A stretch of DNA of 64,000 nt from Woeseia oceani (GCF_001677435.1 NZ_CP016268.1:2779001-2843000); one strand, 5' to 3'; counted from the stretch's first letter, positions 48,913 to 58,911 are shown. Numbers and translations: made by a program. Notes: generated from the letters alone by a model not told the origin.

Positions 48913-51705
48913 TTAGCCGATGTCGGCGCGCTGCCAGCCAGTCGGCGTGCGGCGAACTTCGTAGGTAGGCCAGTACTGATTGTCGAGCTTGAGCGTGATG
49001 ACTTCGACAGCGCCGTTCCAGGTCACCGTTTTCAGACGCACCGAGGATTGGTCCTGCTTGCCGGCAACAGCATCAACAAAAGACTGCAGATCAGGGGTCT
49101 CGGTATCGTCTATCGCGACGATACGGCGGCCTGCCCAGAGTCCGTAACGGGTGGCAGGCGAACCGTAACTGAAGAACGCGACATACACGCCCAACGGTTC
49201 AATGCCGCGCTGTGCGGCCATCGCGCGATGCGGGTCCTGCAGCAATGCCCCCGCCCAGGAGACCGCTCGTTGTATGCCATTGCCATCGAGAGCAACCGTT
49301 TCGATGGTCAACTCCAAAGCACTGCCGTCGCGCCACACAGTTACGTCAACCTCGGGTTTCTGGGTTGCCATCTCCAGTTCACGGAACGAGGTCACTGTCT
49401 GGCCGTCTATCGCGAGGATCATATCGCCGTTGTGCAGCAATGCCGATGCTGGCGAGCCTGCGACTATGCGTTGCACACTCAAGGCGTGGCGGCCCTGCGG
49501 ATCGTGCTTCTCGAGCCTGTCCAGCCAGTCCTCGTCCAGCCCCATTTTGCGTGCGGCAAACAACGGCGAATAGGACACTTCCGTTTCCAGCGAGTAAATA
49601 GGCCGCGCATTGCGCACGACGTCCAGCAACTCGATGATCAACGAGCTCTCTACGCCACGATTAAACTGACCCGACTCGGCACCACTTTGATAAGAGAAAC
49701 TCGAATACAGTGCGGTGACCGCGCCGCGCTTGTTCACGATGACGCCGTCAAAATCGCCGGGCGCCGTGACCAGAGAGACACCTTCAATATTGCTGTCTCT
49801 GAATCGCATCGTCCGGGACAGCGGCAATATCAGCGGGTCAACCGACGCCACGGTGCTTTCCTGGTGTGCCAACTGGTGATTGCTCTTGAGCCCGACCACC
49901 CACACTTTTTCGCCCGACTTCAGTTTGCTGGTATCGAACTTTGCCGCACGCACAGGGGTGTCGCCGATCAGCTTGGGGTCATAGGAAACCACAGCCAGGT
50001 TGTGCAAGGGATGTATGAATTCAACTTTGCCGCGAACCTCGAGTGAACCGGCAAACGTTATGCCGACGTCGCCCATCGCGACAGGTACGGTATTGCGGTC
50101 AACGACAACCAGGCCGCGTTCGACGTCCACGATCACGCCGGTACCGTAGTAATGCCTGTCAGCGACACCGGACACCGTGTACGGCAAGTCAAAATTCACT
50201 ACCACCAGCGACGGCGCTACTGCATCCACGCGCGCATCACCTTGCGGGGTAAAACGCGTACTGCCCGCTACCGGCGCTGACTCGGCAGGGCCCGGGCTCA
50301 ATTCGCGGCAGGGCCACAAACCGGTCTTGTCGTTGCGCGCACAGCGTCGGGCCGGAAACCAGGTACGGTCCATTTCTATCGAGCGCACCGTGCTGTTGCG
50401 GGGATCGTCGATCGTCTTGAAACGAACCGTGGTGCGATCACGGTCACCCAGTCCGTCCAGAATCGCTTCAAGTTCGTCGATGCTGGTCACTTCCTTGCCA
50501 CCGACTTCCGTAATAATCGCGCCGCGCGGAATGGCGGCACGGGCCAGCACGTAGCCGGGGTTTGCAACGTATACACCGTCGATACTGCGGTTGTAGTGGC
50601 GTGCCTGCTGGTAAGACAGGTCATTGACAACCGCATCGCCAAACTCGAGGAATTCATCCGGAGTAATGCTGTGCAAGTCAGTTACCGGCAAGGACTCGAC
50701 AACCTTACGTCCACCGCGTTCAAGTTCGATGGAAACTTCGCTGCCGACTTTGTCATCAAGCACGGCGGCGAGCGGGACAAACTCGGTGATGAGTTGTCCG
50801 TCGACCCGCAACAGGATGTCGCCAGGCTCCAGGTGGCCATCAGCCGGTGCACCGGGAATCACCTGTTGCACAGTCAACATACCGGTCTGGTCTGGGTCCT
50901 GTGCACGAACCAGCGCTTCCGTCTCTGCCTGCAGGCCGAGCCGCCCCAGTTCATCGTAGGTCTGGCGAACGAACGTGGCTTGCAAGGTGCCACGAGTGAC
51001 CGGCTTGCCCTGTTGCAACAGGTGCATCGCCCGTTCAATGCGATCAAGCGGCAGGAAAAAACTGCTGGCCGCCGAATTGTTGGCACCTGCATTGAGCGCG
51101 ACGACCTCACCCTCAATATTGATCACGGGCGAACCGGATGACCCCCCGGAAGTACCGGAAGCCGCCTGAAAATAAAAGGTATTGAAATCGTTGTATTTGC
51201 CACGGCCGTATTCAGGTGCGCGACGGTCCAGCCTGGCAATTGTGCCGGCGAGAATCGACAACTGCTCGCCGGCGTCATTGCCGACAACGCGGATTTCACG
51301 GCCAATGCCTGCGGCACCGGGTACCAACGGCAACTCGACAGGCTCAATGTATTTCAGATCGGCCGGGTTGTAACTGAAAAAGCCGAAGTCGTGCACAGGG
51401 TCGCGGTAAATAGGCGTTAGGCGCACCTCTTCATTGTTGAGAAACACCGCCTCGGCAACAACGGGGCCTGGCGTTACCACGTGACGATTGGTCAGGATCA
51501 GGCCGTTCTTGGCATCAACCACAAAGCCGGTGGCCTGCGACGATGAATTCCATTCAGTGTCGAAAGCCCGGGTGCTGTCCACCCGGATTGACACTACGCC
51601 AGAGGAAATGCGCTCCAGTGTACTGACCCATGCCGCTTCTTCGGCCTGAGCCGCCCCTGACAGCACCAGCAGTGCTGCAATTACCATAACGCTTCGCTTC
51701 AGCAT
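48913..51705 (-). CDS. Double HtrA-like serine protease with PDZ domains (Nma111-like)
   Basis: A 930-residue exported protein with signal peptide (VMVIAALLVLSGAAQA). The first protease domain has an intact triad: His75 (LTNRHVV), Asp106 (DPVHDFGFFSYNP) and Ser190 (GGSSGSPVIN). It is followed by PDZ domains (about 255-450). A second trypsin-like domain (about 510-720) is degenerate: RHVV becomes RNTV, HD becomes HNL, and the GxSG loop is GDFDGV without Ser. More PDZ-like sequence follows. This layout, one active and one dead HtrA half, is that of fungal Nma111 and its bacterial relatives. The substrate is unknown. A longer frame to 51882 is rejected because the signal peptide starts at 51705. 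Confidence 0.88.
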   Translation of the reverse strand: MLKRSVMVIAALLVLSGAAQAEEAAWVSTLERISSGVVSIRVDSTRAFDTEWNSSSQATGFVVDAKNGLILTNRHVVTPGPVVAEAVFLNNEEVRLTPIYRDPVHDFGFFSYNPADLKYIEPVELPLVPGAAGIGREIRVVGNDAGEQLSILAGTIARLDRRAPEYGRGKYNDFNTFYFQAASGTSGGSSGSPVINIEGEVVALNAGANNSAASSFFLPLDRIERAMHLLQQGKPVTRGTLQATFVRQTYDELGRLGLQAETEALVRAQDPDQTGMLTVQQVIPGAPADGHLEPGDILLRVDGQLITEFVPLAAVLDDKVGSEVSIELERGGRKVVESLPVTDLHSITPDEFLEFGDAVVNDLSYQQARHYNRSIDGVYVANPGYVLARAAIPRGAIITEVGGKEVTSIDELEAILDGLGDRDRTTVRFKTIDDPRNSTVRSIEMDRTWFPARRCARNDKTGLWPCRELSPGPAESAPVAGSTRFTPQGDARVDAVAPSLVVVNFDLPYTVSGVADRHYYGTGVIVDVERGLVVVDRNTVPVAMGDVGITFAGSLEVRGKVEFIHPLHNLAVVSYDPKLIGDTPVRAAKFDTSKLKSGEKVWVVGLKSNHQLAHQESTVASVDPLILPLSRTMRFRDSNIEGVSLVTAPGDFDGVIVNKRGAVTALYSSFSYQSGAESGQFNRGVESSLIIELLDVVRNARPIYSLETEVSYSPLFAARKMGLDEDWLDRLEKHDPQGRHALSVQRIVAGSPASALLHNGDMILAIDGQTVTSFRELEMATQKPEVDVTVWRDGSALELTIETVALDGNGIQRAVSWAGALLQDPHRAMAAQRGIEPLGVYVAFFSYGSPATRYGLWAGRRIVAIDDTETPDLQSFVDAVAGKQDQSSVRLKTVTWNGAVEVITLKLDNQYWPTYEVRRTPTGWQRADIG

Positions 51706-51729
51706 AAATTCCCATTGTCGTAGTGAGTT

Positions 51730-51756
51730 CCGGCAGACCTTAGTCTGGACTGCCGG
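51730..51756. terminator. Stem-loop downstream of gcvPB
   Basis: CCGGCAG (51730-51736) and CTGCCGG (51750-51756) form a 7-bp stem, extendable by two G-C pairs beyond an A-A mismatch. It lies in the 127-bp gap between gcvPB and the double-HtrA gene. There is no U-tract, so it may be a weak terminator or an mRNA-stabilising hairpin. Confidence 0.35.
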
Positions 51757-51832
51757 ACGGGGCCGCGGTTCCCCGAACATGGCACGCAATCGGTGATTAT
51801 GCCGCAAAGCCGCGGCTATGTTTTCTGCGTGT

Positions 51833-53287
51833 TCAGTCCTGCTGCCAGGCAAGATCCAGCTGGCGTGCCGCCTTGACGTCATCCAGCCGGCGCACAGGCA
51901 TCGTGAACGGAGCGTTCTTATGTTTACCCGGTTCGAGCCGGGCCTCCTCGACGATCGAGATCATCGCATCCACGAACCGGTCCAGCGCTTCCTGACTTTC
52001 GGTCTCGGTCGGCTCGATCAACAGGCATTCCGGCACCAACAAGGGAAAGTAAGTCGTGGGTGCATGAAAGCCGTGATCCAGCAATGCCTTGGCCATGTCC
52101 ATGGCCGTCAATTGCAGGCTCTTGGCTTCGCCCTTCAGCGTGATAATGAACTCATGACTGGCCCGGCGCTTCGGGAACGCCAGGCGAAAACCGGCGTCGC
52201 GCAGCCGCGCCTGAAGGTAATTGGCGTTCAAGGTCGCGAACTCGGCGATGCGCCGCATGCCGTCACGTCCGACCATGCGCATGTACACATAGGCGCGCAG
52301 CAGCACACCGGCATTGCCCATAAAACCGGACAGGCGGCCAATACTTTGCGGCAGATCCGCTTCACGCAGCCAACGGTAACTATCGCCATCGCGGCCCACC
52401 ACGGGTAGCGGCATGAACGGCAACAGGCGTTTGCCAACACCAACCGCACCCGAACCCGGGCCACCGCCGCCGTGCGGTGTGGAGAAGGTCTTGTGCAGGT
52501 TCATGTGGATGACGTCGAAGCCCATATCGCCGGGTCGCACCTTGCCCAGAATCGCATTCAGGTTCGCCCCGTCGTAGTACAACAAACCGCCTGCATCGTG
52601 AACGATCTTCGCCACTTGCATGATGCGCCGTTCGAACACGCCGACGGTGGACGGATTGGTCAGCATGATGCCAGCGGTTTTCGGGCCAACAGCGGCTGTC
52701 AGTGCGGCTATGTCGATATCGCCATCCGCGTCGGTTGGCAATTCGCGTACCGTGCAACCGCACATTGTCGCCGTGGCCGGGTTGGTGCCGTGCGCCGCAT
52801 CAGGCACGATGATTTCGGTTCGCCCGGTATCGCCACGCGCCATGTGATACGCACGAATCATCGCAACACCCGCGAGTTCACCTTGCGCGCCGGCCATCGG
52901 CGTCAGCGATACGCCTTGCATGCCGGTTACGGCTTTGAGCATTTCCTGCAGTTCGTACATGCTCTCCAGGAAACCCTGACCGTGACTGTCCGGTCCCAGC
53001 GGGTGACGCCCTGCGAATCCCGGCAACAATGCCAAGGTGTTGCAGGCACGCGGATTGTATTTCATCGTGCACGAGCCCAGCGGATAGAAGTGCGTGTCGA
53101 TGGAAAAGTTCAGCTGCGACAGGCGGGTAAAATGCCGCACAACCTGCAGCTCCGAAACCTCGGGCAGGCACGGCTGGTCAGTACGCAGAAAGTTCTGTGG
53201 AATCGAACTTGCCGCTGCATTGCTCGGTGCCTGCGCATAAGCGCGTCGGCCGCTACGGGATTTCTCGAAAATCAGTGCTTCGGTCAT
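51833..53287 (-). CDS. gcvPB: Glycine dehydrogenase (decarboxylating) subunit 2
   Basis: PLP-bearing half of the P-protein of the glycine cleavage system, which decarboxylates glycine and loads the aminomethyl group on GcvH. The 484-residue product has [14 protein letters not shown] near 70, [12 protein letters not shown] near 162, and the PLP lysine Lys266 in [18 protein letters not shown]. It is the last gene of the gcv operon. Split P-proteins are common outside Enterobacterales. Confidence 0.97.
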   Translation of the reverse strand: MTEALIFEKSRSGRRAYAQAPSNAAASSIPQNFLRTDQPCLPEVSELQVVRHFTRLSQLNFSIDTHFYPLGSCTMKYNPRACNTLALLPGFAGRHPLGPDSHGQGFLESMYELQEMLKAVTGMQGVSLTPMAGAQGELAGVAMIRAYHMARGDTGRTEIIVPDAAHGTNPATATMCGCTVRELPTDADGDIDIAALTAAVGPKTAGIMLTNPSTVGVFERRIMQVAKIVHDAGGLLYYDGANLNAILGKVRPGDMGFDVIHMNLHKTFSTPHGGGGPGSGAVGVGKRLLPFMPLPVVGRDGDSYRWLREADLPQSIGRLSGFMGNAGVLLRAYVYMRMVGRDGMRRIAEFATLNANYLQARLRDAGFRLAFPKRRASHEFIITLKGEAKSLQLTAMDMAKALLDHGFHAPTTYFPLLVPECLLIEPTETESQEALDRFVDAMISIVEEARLEPGKHKNAPFTMPVRRLDDVKAARQLDLAWQQD

Positions 53288-53305
53288 TTATTTGCCTGCC
53301 TTTGC

Positions 53306-53836
53306 TCAGTCGCACACGAGGTCCATGTTGGCCTCGATACCCAGTGCGGACAGCGCCGCTGCATAATCCGGTTCATTGCCGATGTCTTCCACAAGCTCGC
53401 TGTGAACGACCGTGTTGTTCTCATCCAGGACGACGACGGCGCGGGCGAACATGCCTGCCAGCGGTCCGTCGACGATCAGAACACCGTAGTTATCGCCGAA
53501 ACCCGCATGACGGATGGCCGATAGCCCGGTTACTCGCTGCAACCCCTGCTCGGTCATGAAGCGCTTGTGCGCAAACGGCAGGTCATAGGAAATCATCAGC
53601 ATGGCAACGTCATCATGTTCTTCGGCCAGCTTGTCGAAAGCGACAACTGACTTTGCGCAAATCGGCGTATCGATGCTCGGAAAAATATTCAGCACCTTGC
53701 GTTTGCCCATCCAGTCCGCCAGCGTCATATCCCGCAATTCAGTACTGACCAGTGACACGTCCGGCGCCCGGCTGCCAACCGTCGGCAGCGAACCGGATAT
53801 CTTGTACTGGCTGCCGTTAAAAGTGATGTTCTGCAT
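53306..53836 (-). CDS. tpx: Thiol peroxidase (Tpx) lacking the usual resolving cysteine
   Basis: A 176-residue peroxiredoxin reducing peroxides. It has the Tpx pattern: VGSRAPDVSL near 20, peroxidatic Cys60 in PSIDTPICAKSV, then ISYDLPFAHKRF. At the position of the resolving Cys of atypical 2-Cys Tpx (RFC in E. coli, Cys95) this protein has Met94. The only other Cys is residue 175 of 176. It should therefore work as a 1-Cys enzyme or use the C-terminal Cys. It lies inside the glycine cleavage operon, 18 bp from gcvPB and 20 bp from gcvPA. Confidence 0.93.
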   Translation of the reverse strand: MQNITFNGSQYKISGSLPTVGSRAPDVSLVSTELRDMTLADWMGKRKVLNIFPSIDTPICAKSVVAFDKLAEEHDDVAMLMISYDLPFAHKRFMTEQGLQRVTGLSAIRHAGFGDNYGVLIVDGPLAGMFARAVVVLDENNTVVHSELVEDIGNEPDYAAALSALGIEANMDLVCD

Positions 53837-53856
53837 AGTCTGTATCTCCGCCAGCG

Positions 53857-55218
53857 TCAGTCGTTGGCCAGGTGCCTGCCGAGGGCAGTAGCATACGCGT
53901 CGAGGTCCGCATCCGTTTTGGTTTCAGTTGCACATACCAGCAGGGCATTACCGAGCTCGGGGTATTCGACTGACAAGTCATAACCGCCGAGAATGCCGTC
54001 CGCCGCCAGCTTGTCGAGCAACGGTGCAACTGCTTGCGGCAGTTGCAGCACCGCTTCATGAAAGTGCGCACCAGAAAATACCAGGGTAACGCCGTCAATG
54101 GCTGTCAGCCGTTGCAGCAGCGCACGGGTACGTTCCTCCGAACGCAACGCAACCTGTTGCAGACCGCCGTGCCCAAGCAACGACATGTAAATCGTCGCCG
54201 CAGTGACCATTAACCCCTGGTTCGTACAAATGTTGGATGTGGCTTTGGAACGCCGGATGTGTTGCTCGCGCGCCTGTAGCGTCAACGTGAAACCCGGCTT
54301 GCCGTCCAGATCCGTTGTACGACCGACGATCCGACCCGGCATCTGGCGCACCAGTTTCTCGGCACAGGCCATGAACCCGAAGTACGGCCCGCCGGATGAA
54401 AGCGGTACGCCCAACGGCTGACCTTCGCCACAAGCGATGTCAGCGCCTTGCTCGCCCCATTGCGCCGGCGCTTTGAGCAGCGACAGCGAAGTCGGATTAA
54501 CCACCGCAATGACCAACGCACCCTGGGCGTGTGCCCAGTTGGTGATCTCGTCAATTCTTTCGAGCGTACCGAAAAATGTCGGTTGCTGGATGACCACGGC
54601 GACCGGTGCATCGCCCTCCGCCGACAACGCATTGAGATCGCTGACGCCTGTCGCCTGTTCCAGCGGCAGTTCGTCGAAGGTCAGCCCCTGACTCCCGGCG
54701 ATGGCTTCGGCGACCTTGCGGTAGGTACGGTTCACACCCGACGCCAACAGGACCCGTCGCGACTTGTTGCGGCGGTTGCTGCGCACGGCCATTAATGCGG
54801 CTTCCGCGAGGGCCGAGGCACCGTCGTACAGTGAGGCGTTGCTTGCGTACAAACCGGTCAGCGACGTGATCATCGACTGAAACTCGTAGATCGTCTGCAG
54901 CGTGCCCTGACTCGCCTCGGCCTGGTACGGCGTGTACGCAGAATAGAACTCACCACGCGTAGTGATGTCCCAGACGACACTCGGGATATGGTGCTCGTAC
55001 GCGCCAGCACCGATAAAACACAGCGGTGAACCGTCGCGCGCCGCGCGCTCACGCATCAAACGCGTGATCTCCATTTCCGACAGTGCATCGGGCACGCCGC
55101 GCAGGTCGTCGATCAACAATTCCTTCGGGATCTCGTCGAACAGGTCGGCGATACGGTTTGCGCCAATCGTCTGCAGCATCTGCTGCACTTCATCGTCAGT
55201 GTGCGGAATAAACGGCAT
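53857..55218 (-). CDS. gcvPA: Glycine dehydrogenase (decarboxylating) subunit 1
   Basis: Partner of GcvPB in the two-subunit P-protein. The 453-residue product starts with [17 protein letters not shown], has [18 protein letters not shown] near 68, [22 protein letters not shown] near 93 and [11 protein letters not shown] near 275, all typical of GcvPA. It is fully in register with the operon, 51 bp after gcvH. Confidence 0.97.
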   Translation of the reverse strand: MPFIPHTDDEVQQMLQTIGANRIADLFDEIPKELLIDDLRGVPDALSEMEITRLMRERAARDGSPLCFIGAGAYEHHIPSVVWDITTRGEFYSAYTPYQAEASQGTLQTIYEFQSMITSLTGLYASNASLYDGASALAEAALMAVRSNRRNKSRRVLLASGVNRTYRKVAEAIAGSQGLTFDELPLEQATGVSDLNALSAEGDAPVAVVIQQPTFFGTLERIDEITNWAHAQGALVIAVVNPTSLSLLKAPAQWGEQGADIACGEGQPLGVPLSSGGPYFGFMACAEKLVRQMPGRIVGRTTDLDGKPGFTLTLQAREQHIRRSKATSNICTNQGLMVTAATIYMSLLGHGGLQQVALRSEERTRALLQRLTAIDGVTLVFSGAHFHEAVLQLPQAVAPLLDKLAADGILGGYDLSVEYPELGNALLVCATETKTDADLDAYATALGRHLAND

Positions 55219-55269
55219 GGCAGGAACAGGCTCCGGTGGTGCTTAGCGGTAGGGCGTTAAAGGCAAAGA

Positions 55270-55659
55270 CTAGTCGTCGAGCGTGTCCAGAAACTCCTGG
55301 TACTCATCAGGGCTCATCGTGTCGACACTCTCATCACCGGGCTGAATGCGCACGATCCAACCGTCACCGTACGGATCGGCGTTGATCTTTTCCGGATCGT
55401 CTGCCAGCACTTCGTTGACGGCCAGCACCACACCGGACATCGGTGCATACACGTCCGATGCGGCTTTCACCGATTCAACCACGGCCATTTCATTGCCGCT
55501 TTCCAGTTCCTGATCCACTTCCGGTAATTCAACGTAGACCAGATCACCCAGTGCCGCTTGCGCATGGTCCGTAATGCCGATAGTGACACTGCCATCTTCT
55601 TCCTGGCGCAGCCACTCGTGTTCCGCCGTGAAACGCAGATCCCCAGGCAGTTCGTTCAT
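55270..55659 (-). CDS. gcvH: Glycine cleavage system H protein
   Basis: Lipoylated carrier shuttling the aminomethyl group between P, T and L proteins. The 129-residue product has LRFTAEHEWLR at the N-terminus and the lipoylation site Lys65 in AVVESVKAASDVYAPMSG. Lipoyl assembly would involve LipB encoded at 27582. It is separated from gcvT by a perfect palindrome. Confidence 0.98.
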   Translation of the reverse strand: MNELPGDLRFTAEHEWLRQEEDGSVTIGITDHAQAALGDLVYVELPEVDQELESGNEMAVVESVKAASDVYAPMSGVVLAVNEVLADDPEKINADPYGDGWIVRIQPGDESVDTMSPDEYQEFLDTLDD

Positions 55660-55696
55660 TTGCTTGATCCTCTTTGATTAGCTCTTGTTACGCAGC

Positions 55697-55714
55697 GCAC
55701 GCTGTACAGCGTGC
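55697..55714. repeat. Perfect 18-bp palindrome between gcvT and gcvH
   Basis: GCACGCTGTACAGCGTGC is identical to its reverse complement and starts 1 bp after the gcvT stop. In RNA it would give a hairpin with a minimal loop; as DNA it could be a protein-binding site. It may adjust the gcvT:gcvH ratio by mRNA processing or stability, which is inference. Confidence 0.6.
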
Positions 55715-56806
55715 CTACAATTCGATACAGACTTTGCCGTTGCGAACAAACGGCGGTTTGACGACACGTACCGCGAGCAGCTTGCCGCGGACCTCGACCT
55801 GCGCTCGATCATAATCACCGGCAGGAAGGCGCGCCATCGCGATTGAGCGGTTCAGTGTGGGCGAAAAACCGCCGCTGGTGATCTCGCCGTCTTCGCGACC
55901 ATCAACTACGACTCGCAGGTGGTTGCGCAACACGCCGCGGTCTTCCAGCAACAAGCCACAGAAGCGCGGCGCGGGACCGGCCGCTCGCTGCTCTTCAAGT
56001 GCGGCGCGGCCAATAAAGTCGCGCTCAGCCGGGTCCCAGGCGATCGTCCAGGCCAGTCCTGACGCCAGCGGTGATGTGCCTAGATCCATGTCCGTGCCGT
56101 ACAGATTCATACCCGCCTCAAGTCGCAGAGTGTCGCGAGCGCCCAGACCACAGGGTCGCACGCCGCTCTTCGCGAGCTGATTCCAGAAGTCGGCGGCACG
56201 TTCAGCCGGTAACACAATTTCCCAGCCGTCTTCGCCGGTATAGCCGGTGCGAGCGATGAAGTAATCACCGGCTGCCAGTGCATGAAAGGGCTTCAGCGCC
56301 ATCGCCTGGTCACGCATGGCCGGCTCCAGCAAGCGGGAAGCGAGCTCGCGCGCATCCGGCCCCTGCACGGCGATCATGGCGACATCCGGCTGTTCAGTAA
56401 CGGTCACATCGAACTCGCCAACCTGCGCGGCTATCCACGCCAGATCCTGTTCCCGGGTAGCTGCATTAACCACAACCCGATAGAGCTCGTCGTGCAGATA
56501 ATAGGTGATGAGATCATCGACCACGCCACCCTGCTCATTGAGCATGCAGCTGTACAGCGCTTTGCCGGATACCGTGAGCCGCGCGACGTCGTTGGCCAGC
56601 AGTTTGCGCAGAAACGGCTTCGCCTCAGGTCCACTGATATCGACGATGGTCATGTGCGAGACATCGAACATGCCCGCCGCATTGCGCACGGCGTGGTGCT
56701 CTTCGAGCTGCGATCCGTAATGCAGCGGCATATCCCAGCCGCCGAAATCAACGATGCGCGCGCCAAGCTCGACGTGCTGTGTATACAGTGGCGTTTTCAG
56801 CCCCAT
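55715..56806 (-). CDS. gcvT: Glycine cleavage system T protein (aminomethyltransferase)
   Basis: Releases ammonia and passes the methylene group from GcvH to THF. The 363-residue product begins [29 protein letters not shown], has [16 protein letters not shown] near 58, the folate-binding [12 protein letters not shown] near 200 and [20 protein letters not shown] near 240 with the catalytic Asp region. E. coli GcvT is 364 residues. The frame is open up to 56941, but that part is the riboswitch expression platform. It is the first gene of gcvT-gcvH-gcvPA-tpx-gcvPB. Confidence 0.97.
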   Translation of the reverse strand: MGLKTPLYTQHVELGARIVDFGGWDMPLHYGSQLEEHHAVRNAAGMFDVSHMTIVDISGPEAKPFLRKLLANDVARLTVSGKALYSCMLNEQGGVVDDLITYYLHDELYRVVVNAATREQDLAWIAAQVGEFDVTVTEQPDVAMIAVQGPDARELASRLLEPAMRDQAMALKPFHALAAGDYFIARTGYTGEDGWEIVLPAERAADFWNQLAKSGVRPCGLGARDTLRLEAGMNLYGTDMDLGTSPLASGLAWTIAWDPAERDFIGRAALEEQRAAGPAPRFCGLLLEDRGVLRNHLRVVVDGREDGEITSGGFSPTLNRSIAMARLPAGDYDRAQVEVRGKLLAVRVVKPPFVRNGKVCIEL

Positions 56807-56851
56807 GCTGTGCTCCAGTGCGGCCACGCGTGGCCATAAATCATCGACGAT

Positions 56852-56899
56852 AAAAAAAGGGCCATCGACAATCCGCCGTACGGCGGACATCAATGGCCC
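56852..56899 (-). terminator. Intrinsic terminator of the glycine riboswitch
   Basis: On the minus strand GGGCCAT (56899-56893) pairs with ATGGCCC (56865-56859), with an inner TCCGCCG/CGGCGGA stem, followed by seven U residues (56858-56852). It starts immediately after the P1 strand of the second glycine aptamer and ends 45 bp before the gcvT ATG, so it is the likely expression platform. Confidence 0.9.
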
Positions 56900-57066
56900 C
56901 TCTGTCCGATGACCTGAGAGATCTTGCAGGCGGAAGCCCACGTACCCCTTCGGTGGACCGCTGTCCGGCCTCTCTCCAGAGCTAATCAGAGCACGCAGTC
57001 CCTTTGCCTGAGCGTTTCCGAGCTAGTTGCGCCTTCGGCGCCCCGATGTGCGGGGTCTCTTCCACA
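56895..57066 (-). promoter_or_regulatory. Tandem glycine riboswitch controlling the gcv operon
   Basis: Two glycine aptamers lie in series on the minus strand. Aptamer 1 (57063-56994) has GGAAGAGACC, the core GCGCCGAAGGCGCAA (57041-57027) and CTCAGGCAAAGGGAC. Aptamer 2 (56981-56900) has CTCTGGAGAGAGGCC, the core CCACCGAAGGGG (56956-56945) and CTCAGGTCATCGGACAG, closed by P1 pairing CTCTG with CAGAG. These are the known conserved blocks of this class. With the terminator directly downstream, glycine binding is expected to allow read-through and switch the operon on. Confidence 0.95.
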
Positions 57067-57168
57067 TGCCCTATCGATTAGTGGCCGCATCATAGCCAAC
57101 TGGCCGCCGGGTTGCCAGCCGCATGTTGTGCGGCAACAATGAGCCGATCGAATCAACGGAGAAATCCT

Positions 57169-58911
57169 GTGCACCCACTGCGCCGCGCCAGTTGCCTGTT
57201 GTTGTTCGTCGCCTCCGGCGTCCTCGCTGACCCGGGCAGTGATTTCAATGCGCTACTCGCGGACGCCTGGGAATGGCGGCTGGCCGAGAGTCCGGTCCTG
57301 GCCTCCCGACTGGGCGACCGGCGCTATAACCGCGAGTGGCCAGACAGAAGCCTCGACGCCTACGCACGCCGTCGCACGCAGCAGCAGGATTTTCTCAGCC
57401 GGCTGCGCGCAATCGACTCGTCGCAGCTCAGCGCCGCCGAGCAACTCAACTACGATCTGTTCCGCCGCGAGTTGCAGGACGATCTGGACAGTTATCCCTA
57501 CCGTGACTACCTCATGCCGATCAATCAGCGCGGCGGTGTGCAGTCACTGGAATCAACGGCCGAAGGCCTGCGGCTGCAAACAGCGGCGGACTTCGAGGAC
57601 TGGCTGGCACGCATGGCAAAAGTGCCGCGCTACATAGCGCAGACCATGGAATTGCAGGAAGAAGGCCGACGCAGCGGTTACATGCCGCCCAAAATACTGA
57701 TGCAGCGCATTCCTGCCCAGATTGCGCAGCAATTGCAGGAAGACCCTGAAGCAAGCCCCTTCTTCGCAGCGTTCCGGAACCTGCCCGACAGCCTCACTGC
57801 CGAAGAACAGGCGCGCATTCGACAACAAGCCCGCCAAACAATCGAACAGGCTATCGTGCCCGCCTATCGCGAACTCTACCGCTATTTCGAGAATCACTAC
57901 CTGCCGGCCGCACGCGACAGTATCGGCGCGTCGGAACTGCCCAATGGCAAGGCTTTCTACGAGTACCGCGCCCGCAGCTTCACCACAACCAGCATGACGC
58001 CTGACGAGATCCATCGTCTCGGCCTGAACGAGGTCAAACGTATTCGCGGCGAAATGCAGTTGATCATCGACGAGCTGGAATTCGCCGGGAGCTTCGCCGA
58101 GTTTCTGAGTTTCCTGCGGACCGATCCACGCTTCTACTACGAAACAGCCGAGGAGCTGTTTGATGCCTACCTGGCGGTCAGCAAACGCATCGACCCGGAA
58201 CTCGTCAAACTCTTTGGCCGCTTGCCGCGTATGCCTTACGGGTTACGGCCGATTCCGGACAACATTGCGCCGGATACGACGACAGCCTATTACAGCCCGC
58301 CGGCCGCAGACGGCAGTCGTGCCGGCTACTACTACGTCAACCTGTACAAGCCTGAAGTGCGGCCAAAGTACGAAATCGAAGTTCTGAGCGTCCACGAGGC
58401 CGTACCAGGACATCACTTGCAGATTGCCTTGCAAATGGAGCTGGGCGATATGCCGGCGTTCCGGCGCTATTCGGGCTTCACCGCATTCACCGAAGGATGG
58501 GGGCTGTATAGCGAGAGTCTTGGCTATGAACTTGGACTCTACAAGGATCCGTATTCACGCTTCGGTGCCCTGACCTACGAAATGTGGCGCGCCGTAAGGT
58601 TAGTGGTTGATACCGGAATTCACTACAAAGGCTGGAGCCGGCAGCAGGCCATCGACTTTTTCAAAGACAACGCAGCGAAAACGGAACTCGACATCATCAA
58701 CGAGATAGACCGCTATATTGCCTGGCCCGGCCAGGCGCTTGCATACAAGATAGGCCAGCTTAAGATTCTCGAACTGCGGTCACGTGCAGAGCAGCGGCTC
58801 GGCGAGCGTTTCGATATACGCGCCTTCCACGAAACCCTGCTGGGCGGTGGCGCGCTGCCGCTGGACTTACTGGAAACGAGAATCGACCGCTGGCTGGCTG
58901 ACCAGCAATAA
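57169..58911 (+). CDS. DUF885 family putative zinc peptidase
   Basis: A 580-residue exported protein with signal peptide (RRASCLLLFVASGVLA). It belongs to the DUF885 group, related to M32-like metallopeptidases: the probable zinc motif is SVHEAVPGHHLQIAL near 425 (HExxxGHH), with a downstream Glu in FTEGWGLYSESLGYELG near 445, and the C-terminal GQALAYKIGQLKILELR. Substrate unknown. The GTG at 57169 is chosen because GGAG lies 7 bp upstream and it places the signal peptide at the N-terminus. It is divergent from the gcv operon. Confidence 0.9.
   Translation: MHPLRRASCLLLFVASGVLADPGSDFNALLADAWEWRLAESPVLASRLGDRRYNREWPDRSLDAYARRRTQQQDFLSRLRAIDSSQLSAAEQLNYDLFRRELQDDLDSYPYRDYLMPINQRGGVQSLESTAEGLRLQTAADFEDWLARMAKVPRYIAQTMELQEEGRRSGYMPPKILMQRIPAQIAQQLQEDPEASPFFAAFRNLPDSLTAEEQARIRQQARQTIEQAIVPAYRELYRYFENHYLPAARDSIGASELPNGKAFYEYRARSFTTTSMTPDEIHRLGLNEVKRIRGEMQLIIDELEFAGSFAEFLSFLRTDPRFYYETAEELFDAYLAVSKRIDPELVKLFGRLPRMPYGLRPIPDNIAPDTTTAYYSPPAADGSRAGYYYVNLYKPEVRPKYEIEVLSVHEAVPGHHLQIALQMELGDMPAFRRYSGFTAFTEGWGLYSESLGYELGLYKDPYSRFGALTYEMWRAVRLVVDTGIHYKGWSRQQAIDFFKDNAAKTELDIINEIDRYIAWPGQALAYKIGQLKILELRSRAEQRLGERFDIRAFHETLLGGGALPLDLLETRIDRWLADQQ

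Noticed and set aside
48859-50046. Long plus-strand frame opposite the double-HtrA gene
   Set aside because: Antisense to a well-supported protease; composition is that of a mirrored coding frame with no domain.
52472-53524. Plus-strand frame opposite gcvPB and tpx
   Set aside because: Shadow frame across two real genes; translation lacks any family pattern.
56807-56941. N-terminal extension of gcvT
   Set aside because: The extra codons are the riboswitch P1 and terminator hairpin; homology to GcvT begins just after the ATG at 56806.
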